Shown here: positions 1 to 9,600 of the stretch, piece after piece
Layout: every line of letters starts with the position of its first letter
Numbering within the stretch: position 1 is the first letter of the stretch
DNA from: an uncultured Eggerthellaceae bacterium
GTDB lineage: Bacteria > Actinomycetota > Coriobacteriia > Coriobacteriales > Eggerthellaceae
DNA length: 34,009 bases
Reading direction: 5' to 3'
Assembly: GCA_947626665.1 (NCBI GenBank)
Contig: CANQTB010000002.1
Coordinates: forward strand, 1-34,009
Made by a program: the position numbers and the translations under genes
The notes under the pieces: model-generated
Seen by the model: only the letters and a program-made list of their open reading frames with translations
The model's database searches: none
What the model was told of the DNA's origin: nothing

Positions 1-582
1 GCTCGCGTCCATGTTTCCGGCCATGCGAGCTCGGAGGAGCTGAAGATCATGCTTTCGATGGCACATCCAAAAGCATTCCTCCCCGTCCATGGCGAGGCGA
101 CGCATCTGCGCGCCCATGCGGATCTGGCGGCTGCGACAGGGGTTCCGCCCGAGAATATCTTTATTCTCGAAAACGGCGATGTCCTCGAATTGTCGAGCAA
201 CGGCATCAAGCAGATCGAGCCCGTGCAAAGCGGCATCGTGTTCGTGGACGGGCTGACCGTCGGCGACACCTCTCAGGATGTTCTCAATGATCGTTCTAAG
301 CTTGGAGAGGTGGGTTTTGCCAGCGTTTCGGCGGTGGTATCGCCCGCATCAAAGCATCTTTCAGGTGATGTGCAACTCGAGATGCGCGGCATAACGGGCG
401 GTGACGATAAAGAGATCGCGAACGCAGCGAAAAGCGCAATCTCCTCAAGCATCCGTCGGGGTCTGGAAAGAGGAGCCTCCATCAAAGAGATCGAGAAGAT
501 CGCCCGCGATGCGCTTTTATCGATTCTTTGGGAACGGACACGTCAACGTCCTGTCGTCGTCGTGAATATTCACGAGATATAG
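1..582 (+). CDS. rnj: Ribonuclease J, C-terminal part (runs off left edge)
   Basis: Frame is open from base 1 (ARVHVSGHASSEELKIMLSMAHPKAFLPVHGE), matching the RNase J VHVSGHA...HPK...PVHGE motif; C-terminal beta-CASP/RNase J tail follows. Confidence 0.93.
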   Translation, partial: ARVHVSGHASSEELKIMLSMAHPKAFLPVHGEATHLRAHADLAAATGVPPENIFILENGDVLELSSNGIKQIEPVQSGIVFVDGLTVGDTSQDVLNDRSKLGEVGFASVSAVVSPASKHLSGDVQLEMRGITGGDDKEIANAAKSAISSSIRRGLERGASIKEIEKIARDALLSILWERTRQRPVVVVNIHEI

Positions 583-590
583 GCTATAAT
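561..590 (+). promoter_or_regulatory. Candidate promoter (-10 TATAAT 585-590) next to a 14-bp perfect palindrome CGTGAATATTCACG (561-574)
   Basis: Read directly from sequence; the palindrome lies in the last codons of rnj at the expected -35 position. Confidence 0.4.
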
Positions 591-606
591 CAAAAAAAGC
601 AGCGCA

Positions 607-633
607 AAGGCGCATGGTTTGTCATGCGTTTTT
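607..633 (+). terminator. Rho-independent terminator between rnj and ftsK
   Basis: CGCATG(611-616)-GTTTGT-CATGCG(623-628) followed by TTTTT, with A-rich 5' flank. Confidence 0.75.
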
Positions 634-690
634 GAGTCCTTTTGGGCAACTACTTCAAATTTAGCTTATTCGTCGCACGAAGGAGTTGGG

Positions 691-3327
691 ATGGCACCCA
701 GAAAACAGGCCAACACACCGAATCGCCAATCAGGCTCGCAGCGTCGGGCGCTTTCATCTTCTCAAAGGAACGCCCCGAACAAGCGCCATTCAGCCCAAGC
801 ATCAAACGAGCGCCAGGGCATAGTGCTTGATGAACGAGTACGGCGCGATATGGAAAGCATCGCGTTGTTCGTTGCGGCGGCCATTATCTTCAACGCTGCC
901 GTTTTGCCAACCGATGCCCTCATCACCCATGCTTTTTCCACAATGATCCATTCGCTCTTCGGCATCGGCGCCTATATCCTCCCATTCCTTATGGTAGGGC
1001 TCGGCGCAACCTTTCTTCTCCCAGGCGAACATACGGCTTCTACCGGACGTATCGCCTGCGGTTTGGCGCTTGTGTTCATTGCCATTTTGAGCATTGCGGC
1101 TCTTTTCAGCCCGCTTGGTGCAACCGAGAACCTTCAGCTTCTTTTCGATGAGAGCAATCTTGTGAGCCATGGCGGCTATCTTGGCGCCGGCGCGGCTTGG
1201 CTTGGGCTTATGCTTTTCGGACAGGTGGTATCCTGCGTCTTCTTCATCGGCATCGCCTGCGCTGGTCTTGCCATCGTCGGTTTTTCCCTGAGCGGGCTTG
1301 TTGAACGGCTCTCCTCGGCGACACGCAACCATGATGGGGAAGCACCGCGCGAATCCTTTTTCAGCAAGTTTCTCTTTCGCGACGTTGATCGCCATGCCTA
1401 TGCCGGCCCCTATCCGATGGACAACCCCCGCTCCGGACGCATCATGCGTGCAGAGCGGCAAGCATACGATCCGATGAACGCCATGGCGACCCATGCCATT
1501 GGAGGTGGCGTAGGGAGCGTCGATCGCAGATCGCGACTTCGCGGACGTTCGGCCCCAATGGGAGACGAAAGCACCTCCTACCATGAAATGCACCCGATCA
1601 ATGAAGATCAATTGAGCGCTCCTTTCGAAGACGATTCTCTTATTTCACCGAGCACGAATACACGTGAGATTCCATCGTCGAGGCGCCGTGGAGCCAGAAA
1701 GACGCAATCTCTTGCACAAGGACGCACGCGCCGCATCGCCCCTGAAGAGGACAACGGCCCGTCATCAGCGAACACGCCGTCATTGACCCGCAGCCTCAAG
1801 CAGACCACGAAAGGCAAGAACTCTTCTCAGAGCGAAACCGCGAAGGATGCGCAGGTGCCTTCACCGTATCATTTGCCGCCGATGAATCTGCTGAAGAAAA
1901 GCCCGAAGGGAACGCGTCACGGTGGCGGAGAAGCAGAGGCGCGGGACACGGCCGCTTGCCTGCAAGCGACGCTTGAGGATTTCGGTGTAATGGCCCAAGT
2001 GGTCGGATGGGTTCCGGGGCCGACCGTCACCTTGTATAAGGTCGATCTTCCAGCTGGATTGCGCGTAAGCCGCGTCATGGCATTAAACGACGACATCGCC
2101 TTAGCGCTTGCCGCTCCCGGCGTTCGCATCTTCGCTCCGATCCCCGGAACGAATTACGTCGGCATCGAGGTTCCCAACCAAAAGCGCCAAGTCGTTCTTC
2201 TCTCCGATGTTTTGGGTGACGCCGGTGAAGGCCCCTTGCAAATCGCCATCGGGAAGAACGTCGAGGGCCAATCGATCATAAGCGATCTTGCGAAAATGCC
2301 TCACCTTCTCATCGGAGGAACAACGGGATCGGGCAAATCGGTTTCGATCAATGGCATGATCATGTCGATTCTCATGAGGGCAACACCCGACGAGGTGCGC
2401 TTTATTATGATTGACCCCAAACGTGTCGAGTTCACGCCTTATAACGGCATCCCGCACCTTTATGTGCCGGTGGTTACCGAATGCAAGGAGGCCGCGAGCG
2501 CCCTTTCGTGGGGCGTGGCGGAGATGGAGCGTCGCCTGAAGGTATTTTCCAAGGTGGGGGCACGTAATATCTCGCAATACAACGAAAAAGTGCGTGAGGG
2601 ACAAATCGAAGACGAGGAGAAGCCGCTTCCCTATATCGTCATCGTGATCGACGAGCTTGCCGATCTCATGATGAACGTTGGCAAAGAGGTGGAGTTCTCG
2701 ATCAGCCGTATTGCCCAGCTTGCCCGTGCTGCGGGAATTCATCTCATCGTGGCGACCCAGCGTCCTTCCGCGAACGTGGTAACCGGCCTTATCAAGGCGA
2801 ATATCACGAACCGCATCGCCTTCAATGTGGCAAGCGGCATCGATTCCCGCGTTATCCTGGACACCCCCGGTGCCGAGAACCTCATCGGTCTCGGCGATCT
2901 CCTGTTCTCGAAGCCGGAATATGCCAAGCCGCAGCGCATTCAGGGCTGCTATGTCTCGGAAGATGAGATCAATGCCGTTGTGGAGGATCTGAAGGGCCAG
3001 GGCGAGCCGGAGTACCATTCGGAAATTCTCCAAACCAACCTCATTACGCTTGGCGGATCGTCACCTTCCGGCTCAGGCTCTTCTGCAGATGCGGACGATC
3101 CTTTGCTTTGGGAAGCTGCCGACATCGTTGTCTCAAGCGGTTTAGGCTCCACATCGAACATTCAGCGGCGCCTGAAGCTCGGTTATTCACGCGCAGGTCG
3201 TATAATGGATCAGCTGGAGGAAAAAGGCGTCGTTGGACCTCCGAACGGAAGCAAGCCACGCGACGTGCTCGTTGATGCAATGGAGCTGGAAACGCTTAAG
3301 GCGTTCGAAGCGAATGACGAGGAGTAG
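691..3327 (+). CDS. ftsK: DNA translocase FtsK/SpoIIIE
   Basis: N-terminal TM segments, Walker A GGTTGSGKSVSING, IDPKRVEF, VIDELADLMM, ATQRPSANVVTGLIKANITNRIAF, C-terminal winged helix (gamma) domain. ATG 691 preceded by GAAGGAG. Confidence 0.97.
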   Translation: MAPRKQANTPNRQSGSQRRALSSSQRNAPNKRHSAQASNERQGIVLDERVRRDMESIALFVAAAIIFNAAVLPTDALITHAFSTMIHSLFGIGAYILPFLMVGLGATFLLPGEHTASTGRIACGLALVFIAILSIAALFSPLGATENLQLLFDESNLVSHGGYLGAGAAWLGLMLFGQVVSCVFFIGIACAGLAIVGFSLSGLVERLSSATRNHDGEAPRESFFSKFLFRDVDRHAYAGPYPMDNPRSGRIMRAERQAYDPMNAMATHAIGGGVGSVDRRSRLRGRSAPMGDESTSYHEMHPINEDQLSAPFEDDSLISPSTNTREIPSSRRRGARKTQSLAQGRTRRIAPEEDNGPSSANTPSLTRSLKQTTKGKNSSQSETAKDAQVPSPYHLPPMNLLKKSPKGTRHGGGEAEARDTAACLQATLEDFGVMAQVVGWVPGPTVTLYKVDLPAGLRVSRVMALNDDIALALAAPGVRIFAPIPGTNYVGIEVPNQKRQVVLLSDVLGDAGEGPLQIAIGKNVEGQSIISDLAKMPHLLIGGTTGSGKSVSINGMIMSILMRATPDEVRFIMIDPKRVEFTPYNGIPHLYVPVVTECKEAASALSWGVAEMERRLKVFSKVGARNISQYNEKVREGQIEDEEKPLPYIVIVIDELADLMMNVGKEVEFSISRIAQLARAAGIHLIVATQRPSANVVTGLIKANITNRIAFNVASGIDSRVILDTPGAENLIGLGDLLFSKPEYAKPQRIQGCYVSEDEINAVVEDLKGQGEPEYHSEILQTNLITLGGSSPSGSGSSADADDPLLWEAADIVVSSGLGSTSNIQRRLKLGYSRAGRIMDQLEEKGVVGPPNGSKPRDVLVDAMELETLKAFEANDEE

Positions 3328-3375
3328 CGGACTGGAGCTTTACATAAGGCGTATGCATCGGGATAAGGAGTAACC

Positions 3376-4455
3376 GTGGCGTATTCTCAATCATTTGGCG
3401 AAATCCTGAGAAATGCACGTGAAAGAAAGGGAATCGATCTCTCCACCGCGGCGAGGCGTCTTCGCATTCGCCCCGATATCCTCCGAGCTATTGAGGAAGA
3501 GGACTTCAGCCGCATGCCTCCGCGCGGATATACGCGCAATATGGTGAGCGCTTATGCACGGCTGGTCGGATTGAACCCCTCCGAGCTTTCGCAGATGTAT
3601 ATGCGCGAGGCGTACAAATACGAGGAGGGCTTTGGTCGCGGATATCGCAGCGACTCACAAGACCGCGTGCGCTATCCAGCGGAAATTCGCGGAGGCGGCC
3701 CGATCAATCCCGAGGATAGATGGCGCGAAGAGCAAGCGGGGCTCACGGGGCGAATTCCCTATGATGATCGCACCGAATTGAATCGCCCATATGGGCAGAT
3801 GCGCCCCACCGCATCACCGCGGCAACGTGGCCAACAAGCAGGACGAAGCAGCTATACGAACTTCTATTCAGGCCCTGCCGCACCGAATCCGATCATGGCG
3901 AAGCTTCCGCTCATCATCGCCATCGTGCTCGTCGTCATCATCCTCGTTGTGATCTTTTCCTTCGTCTTTGGAGGCAAATCGGACAACAACGATGTACCGG
4001 AGGTGCCGATCACCGGCCTCACCGACACATCGGGCAATACGAATGCAACGAATCAAGCAGACCAGCAGGTGCTCATACCGCCCTCGCAGGCTGTGTTTGC
4101 CTATGAGGTGCCTGAGGGCAAGAGTGCCTATATCGAAATCTACGAGAACGGTTCCGAGTCGGCCTCTGTTGCGGAAACGGTTACCGGACCTGCTGAGAAA
4201 TCATATGATGTAACGGGAACCCTCAAATTTGTGACCACCGCTCCCGAGAACGTTTCGCTTCTTCTCGATGGCGAACCGGTCGATCTGCTCAATTCGTCGA
4301 CGCCGGGCGTCACCATCAATGACGGTGTTTACAACTACACGGTGGATTTCGCCCAGATTCTCGCGGCGTGGAATGCTGAGCACAACGTTTCCGGAACAGG
4401 CAATTCCAACACGGCGACGAGCAACAATGCGAACACGACTTCGCCATCTGAGTGA
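3376..4455 (+). CDS. RodZ-like helix-turn-helix membrane protein
   Basis: N-terminal HTH (FGEILRNARERKGIDLSTAARRLRIRPDILRAIEEEDFSRMPPRGYTRNMVSAYARLVGL), single TM (LPLIIAIVLVVIILVVIFSFVFG), extracytoplasmic C-terminus. GTG start. Confidence 0.85.
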   Translation: MAYSQSFGEILRNARERKGIDLSTAARRLRIRPDILRAIEEEDFSRMPPRGYTRNMVSAYARLVGLNPSELSQMYMREAYKYEEGFGRGYRSDSQDRVRYPAEIRGGGPINPEDRWREEQAGLTGRIPYDDRTELNRPYGQMRPTASPRQRGQQAGRSSYTNFYSGPAAPNPIMAKLPLIIAIVLVVIILVVIFSFVFGGKSDNNDVPEVPITGLTDTSGNTNATNQADQQVLIPPSQAVFAYEVPEGKSAYIEIYENGSESASVAETVTGPAEKSYDVTGTLKFVTTAPENVSLLLDGEPVDLLNSSTPGVTINDGVYNYTVDFAQILAAWNAEHNVSGTGNSNTATSNNANTTSPSE

Positions 4456-4568
4456 GAACCTTCTGATGGTGAAGCGATGGCTGACGGGCTCATCGCGAAT
4501 CGGGCATAATTCGGCATCGTTTACCAGCGCAAGCAAAAGGATACATACAGGAAAGAGAACAGCTACCA

Positions 4569-5066
4569 ATGGCAAAAGAACAGAGCTTCGATATCGTATC
4601 GACGGTGGATATGCAGGAAGTGGACAATGCATATCAGCAGACGAAAAAGGAAATCGCGCAACGTTATGACCTGAAGGGCTCCGGCTCGAGCATCTCCCTT
4701 GATAAGGCAGGAATGTCTTTCGAGGTTTTAGCACCGAGCGACTTCGTTGCCGATCAGGTCATCGATGTTTTATCGAGCAAGCTCGTGCGACGAAAGATCG
4801 ACCTCGCGGCAATCAAATGGGGGAAACCCGAGAATGCCTCGGGCGGAAAGGTTCGCAAAACGGCTCGCATCGTTTCAGGGATCGATAAGGACACGGCCGC
4901 CTCGATCAGCAAAGATATACGTGCGCTGAAACTGAAATGCAAGGCGCAGATCGAGGGCGATAAGCTTCGCGTCAGCTCTGCATCGCGCGATACCTTGCAG
5001 GAAGTGATCGCCTTCCTTCGCGATCAGGACTATGGCCAGCCCCTGCAATACGTTAATTACCGTTAG
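4569..5066 (+). CDS. yajQ: YajQ family nucleotide-binding protein
   Basis: MAKEQSFDIVSTVDMQEVDNAYQQTKKEIAQRYDLKGS... and C-terminal FLRDQDYGQPLQYVNYR are family-typical. Confidence 0.95.
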   Translation: MAKEQSFDIVSTVDMQEVDNAYQQTKKEIAQRYDLKGSGSSISLDKAGMSFEVLAPSDFVADQVIDVLSSKLVRRKIDLAAIKWGKPENASGGKVRKTARIVSGIDKDTAASISKDIRALKLKCKAQIEGDKLRVSSASRDTLQEVIAFLRDQDYGQPLQYVNYR

Positions 5067-5073
5067 CAGGCAC

Positions 5074-6408
5074 ATGGTGGCTCATCGCACGATTGCATTC
5101 ATAACGCTGGGCTGTGCAAAGAATGAGGTCGACAGCCGTGATATGAAAGATCGGCTTCGTGAAGCGGGCTGGGAGCTTGCCGACGAAGCCGACAAGGCCG
5201 ATGTCATCGTTATCAATACCTGCGCATTTATCGAAGAGGCATGCTCGGAAAGCATCGATACGATCCTTGACGTCGCCTCGCTTTCCCGCGTTTCAGAAGG
5301 GGAGTGCGCGATCATCGTCGCCGGATGCCTTCCGAGCCGTTATGGGGAGGATCTCGCCGATTCGCTCCCCGAAATCTCTTTCTTTCTTCCGGTTGCCAAC
5401 GAGGAATCGATTGTCGAAACCGCCGAAAGGGCGTATCGCAAGATAAAGGATGCGAAACGCAACGTGGCCGTTATTGAAGAAGACGATGACCGTGACGAAC
5501 CGCTCGCCTTCGATCCTCTCGCGCAGGACCCTGTTTTCGCTTATGTCAAAATTGCCGATGGATGCGATCGTCGCTGCTCGTACTGCACGATTCCCTCGAT
5601 TCGCGGCCCGTATCAAAGTCTGCCGCGTGAGGATATTTTCGCCACGGTGAAAAACCATGTCGATAGCGGCGTTCGGGAGATCGTTCTCATAGCGCAGGAT
5701 AGCGGGAGATGGGGCATTGACCTTCTGCCCAAAAGCGATCTTTCCGATCTTTTAAATGAGCTGGCTGAGGCGTTTTCATCAACATGGTTTCGCGTCATGT
5801 ATTTGCAGCCGGAAGGAGTGACAGACAAACTGCTTTCCGCTATGGCGGCACATCCAAACATCTGTCCCTATTTCGCCATTCCCCTTCAGCATGTGAACCC
5901 TGGCATTTTGCGGAATATGCATCGGAGCGGTTCACGCGAGGAGTTCCATGCGCTCTTCAACAGGATATTCAAGGCCCTGCCGAGCGCGGTTGTTCGCACC
6001 ACCTTGATCGCGGGCTTTCCCGGAGAAACCGAGGAGCAGTTCCTTGAGCTCTGCGATTTCCTGAAAGAAGAGCCAATCGATTATGCAGGGGTTTTCCCTT
6101 ATTCTCGCGAAGAGGGCACCGACGCCTCCGCGCTTGGCGGTCAAGTGGATGAGGACATAAAAATTGAACGCGCCAACGAGCTGCGTACACTCGCCGACGA
6201 GGTGTGCGCATTGCGCCTTCGCCGTTTTATCGGCCATCCCGAATATGTTTTGATTGAAGGGAGAGAATTAGAAGGCATCTGCTATGGAAGAACGATGCGT
6301 CAGGCGCCCGAGGTGGACGGCGTGACGTTCGGGGGATGCGGGGAAACGGGCGAGATTGTGGAAGTGCTTATCACCGACACGCTTCTTTATGATATGGAAG
6401 GCGAATAG
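5074..6408 (+). CDS. rimO: Ribosomal protein S12 methylthiotransferase RimO
   Basis: TLGCAKNEVDS, radical-SAM CDRRCSYCTIPSIRGPYQS, GFPGETEEQF, C-terminal TRAM. Start set to ATG 5074 rather than the longer ORF. Confidence 0.95.
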   Translation: MVAHRTIAFITLGCAKNEVDSRDMKDRLREAGWELADEADKADVIVINTCAFIEEACSESIDTILDVASLSRVSEGECAIIVAGCLPSRYGEDLADSLPEISFFLPVANEESIVETAERAYRKIKDAKRNVAVIEEDDDRDEPLAFDPLAQDPVFAYVKIADGCDRRCSYCTIPSIRGPYQSLPREDIFATVKNHVDSGVREIVLIAQDSGRWGIDLLPKSDLSDLLNELAEAFSSTWFRVMYLQPEGVTDKLLSAMAAHPNICPYFAIPLQHVNPGILRNMHRSGSREEFHALFNRIFKALPSAVVRTTLIAGFPGETEEQFLELCDFLKEEPIDYAGVFPYSREEGTDASALGGQVDEDIKIERANELRTLADEVCALRLRRFIGHPEYVLIEGRELEGICYGRTMRQAPEVDGVTFGGCGETGEIVEVLITDTLLYDMEGE

Positions 6409-6411
6409 GCT

Positions 6412-7602
6412 ATGGCTGATACCCCGAGGGCACCAATGGAAAAGCTCATGACGCCCGCAAACGTGGTGACGTTGGTGCGTATCTGCCTCGTTCCGGTGTT
6501 CGTCATAGCGCTCATTAGCCCGTGGCCGCAATGGTTCAATATCGAGGGTGTTACCGACGAGGGGAAAAGCCTCGCGGCAGCCGTTATCTTCATCATCATC
6601 TCCTGCACCGATTGGGTGGACGGCTACCTTGCGCGCAAGCGAAACGAGGTCACCGATTTCGGCAAATTCATGGATCCTCTCGCGGATAAGATTCTTGTCT
6701 GCGCCGCGCTTTTGGCCCTTGTGGAGCTGCAGGTGCTGCCCTCGTGGCCGGTTCTCATCATTCTCATACGGGAATTCATCGTTGCCGGCATCCGCATGGT
6801 AGCAGCGACGAGGGGGGTCGTTATCGCTGCAAGCTGGTACGGGAAATTCAAGACGGTTTTTCAAATCATCGCCATCGTATTGTTCCTCGTGAAGGACTCG
6901 CTCTATCTGCCGAGCGCAACGGCGGCTTTCACGAATCCGCTTTATATTCTCGCGTGGATCGTGATGATCATCGCCTTGGTGCTCACAGTTCTCTCGATGC
7001 TTGATTACTTGGCGAAAGCGCGGGATCTGCTCGGCTTAAGCGTTAAAAGCCCCGGCGATACGACGCCTGTCGATAAGGGGATCGATCTTCATGATGAAAG
7101 TCCCGAGGGATCGAATGAATTGATCGAAGCTTGCGCTGCCGATGTCATCCATCTTGCCGAGAGGGAAAATGCGACGATCGCCTGCGCTGAAAGCCTCACC
7201 GGGGGCCTGATCGCATCTGCCCTCACCTCCGTTGCCGGCTCATCGTCGGTGGTCAAGGGAGGTATCGTTTCATATACGAACGAGATAAAGCACAAGCTCT
7301 TGGATGTTTCGATTTCCACCCTCCAGGATGAGGGCGCTGTAAGCGAAGAATGCGCGATCGCCATGGCACAGGGCGCAAGACAGCGCCTGAAAACAACCTA
7401 TGCGGTTTCGGTGACAGGGATTGCGGGACCAACAGGAGAAGAGCCGGGGAAACCGGTTGGAACCGTATGGATGGGGCTTGCGACTCCCGAAGGCTGCATC
7501 GCGCGGCATTTTCTCTTCCGAGGAGATCGTCAGGAAGTGCGCGATCAAACGGTGCTGAATGCACTCGAAGGCCTTCGCGAAGCGCTTGCCGACAAGGCTT
7601 GA
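6412..7602 (+). CDS. pgsA-cinA: Fusion: CDP-diacylglycerol-glycerol-3-phosphate 3-phosphatidyltransferase (PgsA) + CinA C-terminal / nicotinamide-nucleotide amidohydrolase domain
   Basis: N-terminal CDP-alcohol phosphotransferase motif (DWVDGYLARKRNEVTDFGKFMDPLADK) with TMs; C-terminal CAESLTGGLIAS...GGIVSYTNEIK...VTGIAGPTG in the same uninterrupted ORF. Confidence 0.93.
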   Translation: MADTPRAPMEKLMTPANVVTLVRICLVPVFVIALISPWPQWFNIEGVTDEGKSLAAAVIFIIISCTDWVDGYLARKRNEVTDFGKFMDPLADKILVCAALLALVELQVLPSWPVLIILIREFIVAGIRMVAATRGVVIAASWYGKFKTVFQIIAIVLFLVKDSLYLPSATAAFTNPLYILAWIVMIIALVLTVLSMLDYLAKARDLLGLSVKSPGDTTPVDKGIDLHDESPEGSNELIEACAADVIHLAERENATIACAESLTGGLIASALTSVAGSSSVVKGGIVSYTNEIKHKLLDVSISTLQDEGAVSEECAIAMAQGARQRLKTTYAVSVTGIAGPTGEEPGKPVGTVWMGLATPEGCIARHFLFRGDRQEVRDQTVLNALEGLREALADKA

Positions 7603-7617
7603 GAATTGATCGTGCCA

Positions 7618-7650
7618 CCTCCAAATAAGCAATCGTGTGCTTTTCGGAGG
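7618..7650 (+). terminator. Hairpin after pgsA-cinA, possible terminator (no long T-tract)
   Basis: CCTCC(7618-7622)...GGAGG(7646-7650) with inner AGCA/TGCT pairing. Confidence 0.4.
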
Positions 7651-7870
7651 CCTTTCGTGGACGATTTGCCGCTCTTTGCGCGCTATGATCCAGCAATACA
7701 CATTCCCAAAATGATGACAGAGCACAAAAACCTTTGCGAATATCCTGTGACATTTTTGCGACAATGAAGGGAAATGATCGCCCATCATTGCCTGATATCG
7801 AGGGCTTGGTCACATGATAGGGAAAGCGATAAAGCCTGATTGCTCTATCTCGCATCATGAACTTTGCTTC

Positions 7871-7898
7871 TTGACATACAAACACCTGTTCGTATAAT
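7871..7898 (+). promoter_or_regulatory. recA promoter with SOS (LexA) box
   Basis: -35 TTGACA (7871-7876), 16-bp spacer, -10 TATAAT (7893-7898); CAAAC-ACCT-GTTCG (7879-7892) fills the spacer, one mismatch to CGAAC-N4-GTTCG. Confidence 0.88.
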
Positions 7899-7965
7899 GA
7901 GCACTATACATTCGCTGTATGTGCCTTGAGCAGGGAAGAGCAAAAGCCAGAACAAGGAGAGATAG

Positions 7966-9024
7966 ATGAACGAAGAAAAAGAGCGCATGTTGAAGATGAC
8001 GACCGATCAGATTGAATCGAAGTTCGGCCGTGGATCCATCATGAAACTCGGTGACGGAGATGCTGATCTCTCTCTTGGCGTTATTCCAACCGGCGCTTTG
8101 CCTCTCGATGCGGCACTCGGCATCGGCGGTGTTCCCCGAGGTCGCATCATCGAGATTTTCGGGCCCGAATCAAGCGGAAAAACGACTCTCGCCCTTCAGA
8201 TTCTCGCAGAGGCGCAGGCAGCGGGCGGTGTCGTGGCATTTATCGATGCGGAGCATGCACTCGATCCCCTCTATGCAGCACGAATTGGCGTTGATATCGA
8301 CGAGGTGCTCATTTCCCAGCCGGATACCGGCGAGCAGGCTCTTGAGATCTGCGACATGCTCGTGCGTTCGGGGGCGATTGATTGCGTCGTCGTCGACTCT
8401 GTTGCGGCCCTCGTTCCTCGTGCCGAGATCGAAGGCGAAATGGGGGAGGCCACGGTCGGTTTGCAGGCGCGCTTGATGTCTCAGGCGTTGCGCAAGCTTG
8501 CGGGTTCTCTCTCAAAGTCGAACACGACCTGCATCTTCATCAATCAGCTCCGTGAAAAGATCGGGATCATGTTCGGCAATCCGGAAACCACAACCGGAGG
8601 ACGGGCCTTGAAGTTCTTCTCGTCGGTACGCATCGATATCCGCCGTGTTGATTCCATCAAGCAGAACGGGGAGGTCGTCGGGAATCGCGTTCGCGCAAAG
8701 GTCGTGAAGAACAAGGTCGCTCCGCCATTCAAGCAGGCTGAATTCGATCTCATGTACGGCGAAGGCATTTCACGTGAGGGCTGCATCCTCGATATGGCGG
8801 TGGAATGCGGGGTTGCGAAGAAGAGCGGTGCTTGGTACACCTATGGGGAAGAACGGCTCGGCCAGGGTCGTGAGGCAGCGAAGCAATTCTTAAAAGATAA
8901 CCCCGATTTGCGCGACACCATTGAGAAAAAGGTTCGCGAAGCTTACAACATCCCCTTGATTGAACGCTCCCCTGAAGAGGCAAGTGCGATCAACCCAACT
9001 CCGAAAACGGGGAAGAAGAAATAG
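7966..9024 (+). CDS. recA: Recombinase A
   Basis: [52 protein letters not shown]. Confidence 0.99.
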   Translation: MNEEKERMLKMTTDQIESKFGRGSIMKLGDGDADLSLGVIPTGALPLDAALGIGGVPRGRIIEIFGPESSGKTTLALQILAEAQAAGGVVAFIDAEHALDPLYAARIGVDIDEVLISQPDTGEQALEICDMLVRSGAIDCVVVDSVAALVPRAEIEGEMGEATVGLQARLMSQALRKLAGSLSKSNTTCIFINQLREKIGIMFGNPETTTGGRALKFFSSVRIDIRRVDSIKQNGEVVGNRVRAKVVKNKVAPPFKQAEFDLMYGEGISREGCILDMAVECGVAKKSGAWYTYGEERLGQGREAAKQFLKDNPDLRDTIEKKVREAYNIPLIERSPEEASAINPTPKTGKKK

Positions 9025-9524
9025 TGAGCAAACCTCCGGCAGACCCAACAAACGCCGATTTAGCGTTTCAGGCCATCATTGCCTTGGCGCGCGTGCGAGA
9101 ACGATCGTCACATGAAATTCGAAAGCGCCTCGCGCAAAAGGGCTTTACCGAAGAAGCTTCAGAAGAAGCGCTGAGGCGTGCCATAGCGAGCCGTTTCATC
9201 GACGATAGGCGCTTTGCCGAAGCATATACGCGTTCGAAGCTTGCTGCGGGATGGGGAAAAGCGCGCATTGTGCGCGACCTCAGACAGCAGGGGATTGAAT
9301 GCGACCTTGATGAGGATTGGTTTGCGGATGCCCTTGAGGCCTATCCCGATGAATATACCCGTGCAAGGGATTTTCTCTTGCGGAGGCCGCCTTCTTCAAA
9401 GAATATCCAGGCAAGCGCTTTCCGCAAACTCATCTCGCACGGCTTTGATTCGGCATGTGCTTATCAGGTATCGCGCGATTATGCGGAGGAAATCAAACGT
9501 GAAAGCGATATGACAGGGGCCTGA
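9024..9524 (+). CDS. recX: Regulatory protein RecX
   Basis: RecX repeats (RSSHEIRKRLAQKGFTEEASEEALRRAIASRFIDDRRFAEAYTRSKLAAGWGKARIVRDLRQQGIE); GTG start overlaps the recA TAG by one base. Confidence 0.9.
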   Translation: MSKPPADPTNADLAFQAIIALARVRERSSHEIRKRLAQKGFTEEASEEALRRAIASRFIDDRRFAEAYTRSKLAAGWGKARIVRDLRQQGIECDLDEDWFADALEAYPDEYTRARDFLLRRPPSSKNIQASAFRKLISHGFDSACAYQVSRDYAEEIKRESDMTGA

Positions 9525-9600
9525 CCAGCGCATTTTCGCCATAATAGCGGGGATTTCGGGAAGACATCGCGAAACGAAGATGTTTTCTGCGGGAATACGA

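Noticed and set aside
802-1611. 269-aa minus-strand ORF inside ftsK
   Set aside because: Antisense shadow of a certain CDS; no recognisable domain.
2101-3033. 310-aa minus-strand ORF inside ftsK
   Set aside because: Lies opposite the conserved FtsK motor domain; codon-bias shadow.
7253-7885. 210-aa minus-strand ORF between cinA and recA
   Set aside because: Overlaps the CinA domain and recA promoter; no recognisable domain or SD site.
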